From JABFSA01 sp963827515 (lineage in GTDB: Bacteria; Acidobacteriota; Vicinamibacteria; Vicinamibacterales; UBA2999), in the NCBI GenBank assembly GCA_963827515.1, contig CAWHBF010000028.1, positions 62,001-126,000 of the forward strand: DNA of 64,000 bases. Direction: 5' to 3'. A program made the position numbers and the translations under genes. Below are positions 17,625 through 25,665 of the stretch, piece by piece (the first letter of the stretch is position 1; the number at the start of each line of letters is the position of its first letter). The notes beneath the pieces are model-generated. The model did no database searches, was not told where the DNA came from, and saw only the letters and a program-made list of their open reading frames with translations.

Positions 17625-19066
17625 GCTGACGCGAACTCCACCGTGAGGGCGGCGACGGCGTGCGGGGGCAGTTCGATTTCGAGAGCGAGCTGTCCGTCGT
17701 GCCACGTCCATGGACACGCCTCCCGTACCATTTTGGACGCTTCATGAAGCTGCCCGACGGCCGGACGGTCGAGATATTCGGGCTCGCCCAACGCCCGCCA
17801 TCGACGCTTGGCGTTCGCGTGATGCTCGTCGATTCGCTCCAACCAGGCACCAGAGGGTTCAGGCGCATGCGCAAGGTGCACGCGCACCCGCGCAGCCGCG
17901 ATCGGGTGGCGCGGCAGCGCGTGATTCACGAGCAACGTCCTGATATTGGCGTCTTCACGCGTGACCCAGGCGTTGACCGTCGGATGCAGACCGTCAACCA
18001 ACAGGCGTTCGGATCCCAGCTTGTGCAAGAGCTCGAACGCACGGTACGTGGGCTTGGCGATGCCATGCAAATTGAGCAGACCGAATCCTCCGTGAAACGG
18101 CACGGACGGGAAATAGTTCTCTTCAAAAATGTCCGAGAAGGTCCAGAAACTGTATCCCTCGACCAGGTCGCTGGCCTCCAGGGCCGTCTTGGCCACAAAG
18201 GCTGCGGCGTACGGCTCGTCATGCCTCGGATCTCGAGGATTGGACGAAGAATTCCATTCGGTATAGAACACGGGGAGCTTTCCCGCCCGGCGCCGCGTGT
18301 CCTGCGTCCATTCGCGAAGGACTCCCCGCTGACTGTTGGCCAACTGCGTTTCGGTGTCATCGTCCTCATGACCCAGCGCGTCGGTCGGGTAGTGGTGCGT
18401 GCTCACAAAATCGACCGGTACGCTGCCCCTCTCGCAGAACTCGAGAAACTCTTCAATCCATCCATCCCGCGCTGTCGCCGGTCCGCCGACTTTCAGCGAC
18501 GAGTCGACCTGCTTGATGGCGACCGCAGTGGCGCGGTACAGCTTGAAATACTCCTTCTGGGTGCCAGTCCAAAAGGCCTTCAGATTCGGTTCGTTCCACA
18601 CCTCGAAAAACCACTCCCCCACTTCCTGGAGACCGTACCGGTCGACCCAATGGGTCACGAGCGTGTGAATCAAGGTTGCCCACTGTTTGTAATCCTTGGG
18701 AGGTGTGACATTGCCGCGGTAGTGGAAGACTGTCTTCGACCCGGATGCGAGCGCCGCCGGCATGAAGCTCAGTTCCACGAACGGCCTCATGCCAATCGAC
18801 ACAAGGAAGTCGATGATTTGGTCCGCATTGAAAAAGGAGTACAGGAGCTCGTCGTCATGTGTGACGACCGTTCCCACGTCATCCGACAGCAGACCGTGGA
18901 AGCGCACGTAGCGAAATCCCAACTCGGACTGGCAACGGCGAAGTTGTTGCTGCCAATCGGCTCGAAGGGCGAGCGGCGCATGGCAGCTGCCAACAGTGTG
19001 CTCCCAAGAGTGCGCAAGCGTGGTTCCCTGTTGCGAAAGGTCGCACCAGAAATCCACCGGTGTCAC
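17621..19066 (-). CDS. GH39-type glycoside hydrolase (beta-xylosidase-like)
   Basis: 481 residues forming a clan GH-A barrel. LGFRYVRFHGLLSDDVG precedes the acid/base motif FFEVWNEPNLKAFW (about residue 165), and the nucleophile is in LPVFYTEWNSSSNP (about residue 265). HHYP and GYSFWTFSDIFEE are further barrel markers. GH39 enzymes act on xylosides, iduronides and related beta-linked sugars with retention. No signal peptide is present, so oligosaccharides would be cleaved in the cytoplasm. GTG at 19066 is chosen because it overlaps the deacetylase stop (GTGA) and has GGAG upstream; it is translationally coupled on both sides. Confidence 0.88.
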   Translation of the reverse strand: MTPVDFWCDLSQQGTTLAHSWEHTVGSCHAPLALRADWQQQLRRCQSELGFRYVRFHGLLSDDVGTVVTHDDELLYSFFNADQIIDFLVSIGMRPFVELSFMPAALASGSKTVFHYRGNVTPPKDYKQWATLIHTLVTHWVDRYGLQEVGEWFFEVWNEPNLKAFWTGTQKEYFKLYRATAVAIKQVDSSLKVGGPATARDGWIEEFLEFCERGSVPVDFVSTHHYPTDALGHEDDDTETQLANSQRGVLREWTQDTRRRAGKLPVFYTEWNSSSNPRDPRHDEPYAAAFVAKTALEASDLVEGYSFWTFSDIFEENYFPSVPFHGGFGLLNLHGIAKPTYRAFELLHKLGSERLLVDGLHPTVNAWVTREDANIRTLLVNHALPRHPIAAARVRVHLAHAPEPSGAWLERIDEHHANAKRRWRALGEPEYLDRPAVGQLHEASKMVREACPWTWHDGQLALEIELPPHAVAALTVEFASA

Positions 19067-19959
19067 CTTTTCTCCGCCGTGCGGCTCACGCCGACGAACC
19101 ACTCGTATATCTCGGCGCCGGTCATGAACACCACGCCCGGCTGGGCGGCGAGGTAACGATAGAGCCTTTCGAGATGGACGAAGCGGTGGGGCTGTCCCGA
19201 AAGGTAAGGATGGAGGGGGACCGACATGATCTTGGCTCGCTTCGCGCCTTCCTTGTGGAGCTGCGCAAACTGGTCGACACCGCGCTCATAGAAGTGCTTC
19301 GCCTCGTGGTGGTCGAGCGCCATCACCGTGATGTCGTTCATGTCGAAGGTGTACGGCAGGGTGACCATGTCGCCGTGCGTCGTTTTGATCCAGGACGGCT
19401 CGTCGTCATGGACATAATCGCCCGTGTACTTGAGCCCGGCCGCCGCCAGGTAGTCGGGTGTTTCGAAGGTCTGCGTCATACCCGGTGCGAGCCACCCGAT
19501 CGGCCGCGTGCCCGCCGCCGCCTCGATCGTGTCCAGGGCCTTCTTGATTGACGCCGGCTGGTCGGCAACCGTCTGCATCGGGCGCTGCTCATGACCGTGG
19601 GCGATGAATTCCCATCCGTCGGCCTTCGCGGCCGCGACAATCTGCGGATAGACCTCGCACAGTTGCCCGTTGATCGCCGCCGTTGGCGTGACACGGAGCG
19701 AACGGAAGAGCTCGAAGAAACGCCAGACGCCGACTCGCATCCCGTACTCGTGCCAGGCCCAGTTCGGCACGTCCGGAAGCTGGGGCAGGCCCATCGGCGG
19801 CGTCAGCGCGGTCCGCGGCATTGGCCGCGCGATGTCCCAGACTTCGAGGTTGACCACCGTCCACACCGCGACCCGTGCCCCGCCAGGAAGCGTGAGCGCC
19901 GGCCGTTCGGTGATCGGCGAATAGGGCAGCCGCTCGTGCGGCCGCATCGGGTCCGTCAT
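19063..19959 (-). CDS. Polysaccharide deacetylase family protein (PuuE-like)
   Basis: 298 residues with a NodB-type barrel. VAVWTVVNLEVWDI opens the fold, GMRVGVWRFFELFRSLRVTP follows, and AHGHEQRPMQ provides the His pair seen in allantoinase-like deacetylases. GWLAPGMTQTFETPDYLAAA and SVPLHPYLSGQPHRFVHLER give the later catalytic motifs. In place of an early DDG-type Asp pair it has VVNLEVWD, which is typical of the PuuE subgroup. Members remove acetyl or amide groups from carbohydrates or open cyclic amides. As the first gene of a coupled operon with two glycoside hydrolases, a role in polysaccharide breakdown is more likely than allantoin metabolism. The ATG at 19959 starts shortly before the conserved LPYSPI segment. 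Confidence 0.8.
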   Translation of the reverse strand: MTDPMRPHERLPYSPITERPALTLPGGARVAVWTVVNLEVWDIARPMPRTALTPPMGLPQLPDVPNWAWHEYGMRVGVWRFFELFRSLRVTPTAAINGQLCEVYPQIVAAAKADGWEFIAHGHEQRPMQTVADQPASIKKALDTIEAAAGTRPIGWLAPGMTQTFETPDYLAAAGLKYTGDYVHDDEPSWIKTTHGDMVTLPYTFDMNDITVMALDHHEAKHFYERGVDQFAQLHKEGAKRAKIMSVPLHPYLSGQPHRFVHLERLYRYLAAQPGVVFMTGAEIYEWFVGVSRTAEKR

Positions 19960-20094
19960 GATCTCGACAAGAATAGACTCAACCGAGCAAGTCTCGACTA
20001 CCCAAGGCTGACGAGGTGGGTCGCCACCGATCGGCCGCGTCGTTTCTCCCCACCCCCTCATAGGACGGCATCTATACTGCGAAGGGGTTCTGCC

Positions 20095-21431
20095 ATGACG
20101 GTTCCTGTCGCTCGCAGCCTCGCCGTCGTCATCGTCCTCGTCAGCGCCGGTGCCGCGCTCACGGCTGTGGCCCTTGCAGCTCAGTCCCCTGAGGTATCCG
20201 CGCCGGTCGTGTACGTGGCCGAGGTGGACAGCATCATCCACCCGGTCTCCGCCGAGTACATGATCGCGACGCTCGCGGAAGCCGACCGGGCCAACGCCAC
20301 GCTCGTGGTGTTCACGCTTCGAACGCCTGGGGGTCTCGTGGACTCCACGCGCGACATTGTCTCGGGCGTGATCGCGGCGGCGACGCCGGTCGCGATGTTC
20401 GTCACGCCGTCAGGTTCACGCGCCGCATCCGCGGGCTTCCTCCTCATGATGGCCGCGGACGTCGCCGCGATGGCTCCAGGCACCCACATCGGCGCCGCGC
20501 ATCCGGTGGCAGGCGGCGGCGAACAAATGACCGAGACGATGGCGAAAAAGGCGGAGGAGGACGTGTCAGCCTACGCGCGCACGCTCGCCTCCGCGCGTCG
20601 TCGAAATGTGGAGCTCGCGACCGAAGCCGGTGCGAAACAGCCGTGCCTTCACCGAGACTGAGGCGGCGAACGCGTCACCCCCGCTGATCGATCTGATTGC
20701 GTCGGATGTGCCGGAGTCTCCTGACGGCGCTCGACGGCCGGACGATTCGTCGATTCAACGGCCAGACCGTCGTGCTGAGAACGGCCGGCGCCCGCATCGT
20801 ACCCGTGGCGATGACCCTGCGCCAGCGGGTGCTGAGCGCGATCGCCCATCCCAACATCGCCTATCTCCTCCTCAGTCTTGGGATGCTCGGACTGACGATC
20901 GAGTTGTGGTCTCCCGGGGCCATCCTCCCAGGGGTCGTCGGAGGCGTGTCGCTGCTGCTGGCCTTCTTTGCGCTGCAGCTGCTGCCGGTGAACTTCGCAG
21001 GGCTGCTACTCATCCTGCTGGGCCTGTTGCTCCTCGCGCTGGAAATCAAGGTCACGAGTTATCGGCCTGCTGACCGCCGGTGGACTGGTCAGCTTGCTGT
21101 TCGGCTCGATGATTCTCATGGACTCCGGCGCGCCGGAGCTACAGGTGAGCTTCAGCGTGGTGTTTCCCGTCGTGTTCGGATTCGGCAGCATCGGCATCTT
21201 GCTGGTGAGGCTCGGACTCGCCGTCGCAGCGGCGCGCGGCGGTCACCGGCATCGCCGGGTTGGTCGGACAGACCGCTCAGCGCGCTGACGGCCATCGAGC
21301 CCGACCTGCCCGGTCGAGTGCTCATACACGGCGAGAACTGGCAGGCGACCGCGGGGGAGGCGATCCCGGAAGGCGCGCGAGTCCATGTCACGAACATCGA
21401 AGGGTTAACGTTGGTCGTCCGCAAGGACTGA
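20095..21431 (+). CDS. NfeD-family membrane serine protease (ClpP-like), five frame breaks
   Basis: The repaired product has about 443 residues. Signal peptide, then a ClpP-like domain: VVYVAEVDSIIHPVSAEYM, VVFTLRTPGGLVDSTRDIV, TPSGSRAASAGFLLMMAADV (the catalytic Ser lies in ASAGF) and APGTHIGAAHPV. Next come FNGQTVVLRTAGARIVPV and four membrane helices (about 220-330), and a C-terminal OB-fold NfeD domain ending EGARVHVTNIEGLTLVV. Such proteases act on stomatin-like partners and regulate membrane quality. Frame is lost at about 20629, 20717, 21061, 21226 and 21281; removing one base at each restores a continuous product. The slipin gene follows ten bases later, the classic NfeD-stomatin pair. 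Confidence 0.85.
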
Positions 21432-21440
21432 GGTCTTGAT

Positions 21441-22200
21441 ATGGAAAGTATGTCCCCGGCCCTCATCATCGCGTTCATTCGTCGTCATCTATCTCATCAG
21501 TTCCATCAAGATCCTGGCCGAGTACGAGCGCGCCGTCATCTTCCGCCTTGGCAAGCTGCTCCCGCAGCCGAAGGGACCTGGCGTGGCACTGGTCTTCGCC
21601 CCAATTGACCGCATGGTCAAGGTGAGTCTGCGCACGGTCGTCCTCGACGTGCCGCCTCAGGACGTAATCACGAAGGACAACGTCTCGGTCAAGGTGAACG
21701 CGGTCCTGTACTACCGAGTCATCGATCCGCGGCGCGCCATCGTGGAGGTCGAGAACTTCCACTACGCCACATCGCAGCTCGCACAGACGACGCTCAGAAG
21801 CGTGCTGGGACAGGTGGAACTGGACGACCTGCTGTCCGAGCGAGAGCGGCTGAATCGCGAATTGCAGGAAATTCTCGATCAGCGCACCGATCCATGGGGA
21901 ATCAAGGTGTCGGCGGTCGAAGTCAAACACGTGGATTTGCCGGAGAACATGCAGCGCGCGATGGCGCGGCAAGCCGAAGCCGAGCGGGAGAAACGCGCGA
22001 AGATCATTCACGCGGCGGGCGAACTGGAGGCGTCGGAAAAGTTGTCGCAGGCCGCCAACGTGATCGCCACAGAGCCGGTGGCGATCACCCTGCGATACCT
22101 TCAGACCCTGACGGAGATCGCCGCGGAAAAGAACTCGACCATCATCTTTCCGCTTCCGATAGAGCTGCTGAAACTGATCAAGGCACCCGAGCGCGGGTGA
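21441..22200 (+). CDS. Slipin / stomatin-like SPFH protein
   Basis: About 252 residues. MESMSPALIIAFI starts an N-terminal membrane hairpin. One extra T near 21479 breaks the frame, which resumes as VVIYLISSIKILAEYERAVI. The SPFH domain is complete: FRLGKLLPQPKGPGVALVF, VDVPPQ-like VLDVPPQDVITKDNVSVKV, NAVLYYRVIDPRRAIVEVEN and LRSVLGQVELDDLLSERERL. The coiled-coil tail AMARQAEAEREKRAKIIHAA leads to LSQAANVIATEPVAITLRYL. Slipins form inner-membrane assemblies and are substrates or partners of the adjacent NfeD protease. The ATG at 21441 gives a natural hydrophobic N-terminus. Confidence 0.9.
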
Positions 22201-22274
22201 GCTGCCCTCGACGGTTATCCCGAGCCGATGAATTTCGTGCGCGCTAGATTTAGAAGGGGAAGCGTCACACGGCG

Positions 22275-22321
22275 GAGCGCATTCCCGGGCTGGCGACAGC
22301 ATCGCGCCCGGAAATGCGCTC
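22275..22321. terminator. Bidirectional terminator hairpin
   Basis: GAGCGCATT (22275-22283) pairs with AATGCGCTC (22313-22321), and CCGGGC inside pairs with GCCCGG near 22306. The stem sits between the ends of the convergent slipin and exported-protein genes, where a shared terminator is expected. There is no long T-run. Confidence 0.65.
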
Positions 22322-22341
22322 GAGATGTCGATGCGCTCGAC

Positions 22342-23279
22342 CTATTGGGGGGCCTGCCGAGACTCGTACTCCTTCTTCGCCTCCGGGGTCATCTTCTCGT
22401 AGTGGAACGCATCCTCGTTCGCTGTGCAGAGATACTCCGACCACACATCCTTCGGATCCTGCGCCAGGGTCCACGTGTGCGGCACCGACACGAACGGCTT
22501 CTCGAGCACCACCGGATCGATGACCGTGACCTGGTAGGTGAGATAGTTCTGAGAGTTACGCGTGAAGCGCTCGATCACGCGCTCCTCGGGGACTGTGCGT
22601 CCAGGCGTTCGCGTCTCCCCGCTGTCCCCACCGAGATGTTCCGCATCCGTACATCGATGGCGATCGTATCAACGACCAGCGTATCGCCTTCCCAATGGCC
22701 GACGGACTCGCCGTTGAATGTCACGTCCGGATTCGGCGAATGGGGACGCCCATCAGTGGGAATCCAGCGAATGGTTTGCGGGAACTCAGTCAGAATCCAG
22801 ACGACGCCCGGTTTCTGAATCAACTCCATCGGGCCATGCTCGGTGGCCTGCGTCGTAATCGACGTGGGTGTGCCACCGGGAGCGCATATGCCGTAGGGCG
22901 TCGGATATTGGTACTTCTTTCGCGTTTCGGGCTTGAAGGCCGGGGGTTCCTGAGGCGTCACCTTGGGGTCGAACTGGTCCATGATGTCGTCCCCAAGCCG
23001 GTACCCGCCCTGGAGCATTCGCCCCGCCCGGTTCGGATAATACCGTCCGGTGAGGTCCGGGCGCCCGTCAGCTGCGCGCGGAGCGGGGCCGCCATTCGGC
23101 AACACCTTCACATCGCCGAAGTTGCCGGCGATGCGCGACCAATCCTTGGCCTGCTCATCCTGAGCATTCTGGGCATTCTGGGCGAATACGGGCATCAACA
23201 GCGCGCCCACGCCCGCAAGGACGAGTCCCGCGCGCACCCAAGACCCGCCGTACCCCAGCCGCCGCTTCATTCCTTGCAT
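22342..23279 (-). CDS. Exported WEGDTLVV-family protein (copy A), two frame breaks
   Basis: About 311 residues after repair. Signal peptide to LMPVFAQN, then the family's opening element DGRPDLTGRYYPNRAGRM, a middle EHGPMELIQKPGVVWILTE segment and the core motif SVGHWEGDTLVVDTIAID. The C-terminal element VIERFTRNSQNYLTYQVTVI and DPVVLEKPF follows, then a Cys-containing tail YLCTANEDAFHY. Frame is lost near 22610 and 22590 on the minus strand; removing one base at each site joins the halves through NAWTHSPEER. The family is not one I can name. Its fold is probably a beta-rich barrel or lipocalin-like sandwich. It lies 60 bases after a DUF6152-like gene on the same strand. The start is set by GGAGGG seven bases upstream. 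Confidence 0.7.
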
Positions 23280-23339
23280 CTCCGACCCTCCATCCATTAC
23301 ATGAGTGCCGATACCGGTCACGTCGGCGCAAGAATCATG

Positions 23340-23793
23340 TTATTTCCAGAAACTGAGTTGCTCGGGGGTGAGGTCCCGCTCGACAACCTGTCCGACGATA
23401 CGAATGACACCGTCCGCGAGCTTGATAAACTCCGCCGCGCCTCTGTTCGCACCGTCAGACACGAAGGCACCCTCGCGGGCCGCGCAAGCCCTCGCGTGCA
23501 TCGGCTTGCCGATGTTGCTCTCGAAGTCCGTCCTCGTGCGTGCCGTTTCGCCTGAGCGCGTTCGGCGTGATCATTTCCAAGCGCCACGGGACCACTTTAC
23601 CGCTGGCATCTTTCACGTCCAGTCGCACCCACGCGTGTGGGTTTTCCCACTCGATACCCGTGAGGGGTCCTGTCAGGTCCATACACTTGTTCGGGTCGAA
23701 CTCCACCGTGAATGAATGATGCGCAAGCGTAGAATTCGTCGCGCCGAACAGAAGCAACACCGCTGTAACAAGGCCGGCGAACTTAAGTCTCAT
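23340..23793 (-). CDS. DUF6152-like exported protein (copy 1), one frame break
   Basis: About 150 residues. Signal peptide MRLKFAGLVTAVLLLFGA ending in STLAHHS, then HHSFTVEFDPNKCMDLTGPL, EWENPHAWVRLDVKDASGKV and WRLEMITPNALRRNG. This is the small secreted family typed here as DUF6152 by its post-signal HHS, the E(W/Y)xNPH motif and the WxxE strand. After RRNG one extra base near 23540 shifts the frame. It resumes as TRTDFESNIGKPMHAR and ends ERDLTPEQLSFWK at 23340. The double His directly after the signal cleavage site suggests metal binding, but this is inference. GGAG lies nine bases before the ATG. Confidence 0.75.
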
Positions 23794-24115
23794 TAGAAGT
23801 GTCTCCCCCGGAAGGCGGTCCGGAAATACGCTGGATATTGCGCTGCCTAAGCTACTGCCGGCCGCGTTATCTGTCAATCGAATCCCCCGGCCGAGGGCCG
23901 CGGTTTGACGGCTTGCCCGCATCCGCTGTGCGCCGGAAGATCAGCGCTCCGGCGCCATACGTCTGGTGAGCGGCGCGATGTCGACGGGCGGCTCGCGATC
24001 CGTGTTAGATTCCCGCTGTTTGGGGAAGCAGGAAATCGCGCGAAACCCGCAATACCGTATCATGTCGCCGCGCGCGTCGAGGCTGGAGCGCCGACGCGCC
24101 TGACGGGAGATCACT
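23794..24115. other. Divergent intergenic region
   Basis: 322 bases separate the divergent DUF6152-like and class II aldolase genes. No gene-like frame is supported; it must hold the promoters of both transcripts. No clear operator or hairpin was seen. Confidence 0.5.
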
Positions 24116-25045
24116 ATGAAACTCATGAGGCAACTGAAGATCGCGAGTGCAGCGGCGCTTCTGCTCGGCACCGCGAGCCTGTGGGCGCAGACGCAGGCGC
24201 GGCCGGTCACCGGAGGCCCGGTGGATCCTCTACTCCTCGAAGATCTGGCCCTGTCCTATCGCATCCTCACGGACAAGGGGATCATGGACGGGCTCGGCCA
24301 CGCCAGCATTCGGCATCCTGGGAATCCCAACCGGTATCTTGTGTCCCGCAATGAAGCGACGGGGCTCGTGACCCCGGGCCACATCATGGAGCTCGACCTC
24401 GACTCGCGCCCTGTCGACGCGAACGCACGGAGCTACCAAGAGGTCCACATTCACGCGGAAATCTACAAGGCGCGCCCCGATGTCATGGCCGTGATCCATC
24501 ATCACGCGCCGGGCACCGTGTCGTTCGGTCTGGGCAAGATCCCGATGCAGCCGATGAACCAGAGTTCCCGCTGGATGCTGGACGGGGTACCTTTCTTCGA
24601 CTACCGCGATACCAACCGCATCGCGGGCGATAAGGGCTGGGAGGAGACCAACCTGATCCACACTGCCGCCCGCGGCGCGATGGTCGCCAAGACGCTTGGC
24701 TCGAGCCCCGCGCTGCTGCTGGTAAACCATGGCGCGGTCGTGGTCGGATCGACGATCACGGAGGCGGTGGGCCGCAGCATCTACATGGAGATCAACGCGG
24801 AAGTGCAAACGAACGCGATCCTGCGAGGCGGCCAGGTCACCTATTACGAGGCGGCCGGTGAGCTCAGGGCCACCGGCTCGCGCAGCGACTTCGGGCGTCA
24901 GTGGGACCTGTGGAAACATGATGCGTGCGCCAAAGCCGGGTTCTGCAATCCCGAACTGGCAAACCGGGAACCCGCGGCCGGCCGCGGTGGACGCGGCGGG
25001 CGTGGTGGTCGTACCGGCGGCGCTGGACGCGAAGGGGGCGACTGA
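24116..25045 (+). CDS. Exported class II aldolase/adducin protein
   Basis: 309 residues. Sec signal MKLMRQLKIASAAALLLGTA to LWAQ. The aldolase domain (about 35-260) has LALSYRILTDKGIMDGLGHA, EVHIHAEIYKARPDVMAVIH with HHH metal ligands, and LLLVNHGAVVVGSTITEAV supplying the third His. YMEINAEVQTNAILRGG closes the fold. The C-terminus is a Gly/Arg-rich tail (GRGGRGGRGGRTGG) that looks disordered. The family cleaves sugar phosphates through a zinc enolate, but export argues for an unphosphorylated substrate. GGGAG lies six bases before the ATG. It converges with a di-haem cytochrome gene only eight bases away. Confidence 0.88.
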   Translation: MKLMRQLKIASAAALLLGTASLWAQTQARPVTGGPVDPLLLEDLALSYRILTDKGIMDGLGHASIRHPGNPNRYLVSRNEATGLVTPGHIMELDLDSRPVDANARSYQEVHIHAEIYKARPDVMAVIHHHAPGTVSFGLGKIPMQPMNQSSRWMLDGVPFFDYRDTNRIAGDKGWEETNLIHTAARGAMVAKTLGSSPALLLVNHGAVVVGSTITEAVGRSIYMEINAEVQTNAILRGGQVTYYEAAGELRATGSRSDFGRQWDLWKHDACAKAGFCNPELANREPAAGRGGRGGRGGRTGGAGREGGD

Positions 25046-25053
25046 ATCCGGCT

Positions 25054-25638
25054 CTACTTTTTCAGTCCACCGAGATACGCGATCAGCGTCTGGTGTTCGG
25101 CGGGGGTCACGGAAGCCCCCAGGATCGCCATGCGATCGATGATCGCATCCCAGCTCTCGTCAGAAGCCGGCTTTGTCGTCGCCTTCGCGAGATCGTGACA
25201 GAGCTGGCACCGCCGCGCCAGGATGGCGGTCGCCTCCGCGTCCCGCGGTTCCTGCCCCGCCGCCGCAGGCACCGCTGACGTCGCCGGTCGCCGGCCCTGA
25301 CCGGCAGTCGCCACCAGGTACGCGGTCATCGGCTCGATCTCGTCCGGGAACACCTGCGCGCCGCGGCCGATCATGCGGTAGACCGTCTCCCGCCATTCGT
25401 CCGCAGACTTCTTCCGAACCTCCAGCATCCGCATGATGCCGCCGCCGTGGCATCCCTGGCACACCTGGGTCAGCGCAACCCTGCCCTTCTCGACGTCAGC
25501 TGCCGTCGAGACCTGTGCGGCACCCGCCACACGCGGAGACATCGCCGTGCCTTCGACACCTGCAGCCATCCACACGACGACCATCCACAGTGCAAGGCAT
25601 ATGGGCGCGAGGCGTCGGACGCCGCGACGTGCGTTCAT
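25054..25638 (-). CDS. Di-haem cytochrome c, exported
   Basis: 194 residues with a signal peptide and two CxxCH haem sites: CQGCHGGG (about residue 60) and CQLCHDLA (about residue 145). Each lies in a small c-type helix domain with KSADEWRETVYRMIGRGAQ and DESWDAIIDRMAILGASVTP; the Met after each is a possible axial ligand. This is the pattern of quinohaemoprotein-type or c-type electron acceptors in the periplasm. It is 27 bases downstream of the Tat-exported ThDP enzyme on the same strand, so it may take electrons from that enzyme. Confidence 0.85.
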   Translation of the reverse strand: MNARRGVRRLAPICLALWMVVVWMAAGVEGTAMSPRVAGAAQVSTAADVEKGRVALTQVCQGCHGGGIMRMLEVRKKSADEWRETVYRMIGRGAQVFPDEIEPMTAYLVATAGQGRRPATSAVPAAAGQEPRDAEATAILARRCQLCHDLAKATTKPASDESWDAIIDRMAILGASVTPAEHQTLIAYLGGLKK

Positions 25639-25665
25639 GCGGGTTCTCCTGTTCGCGTGTTGGCG

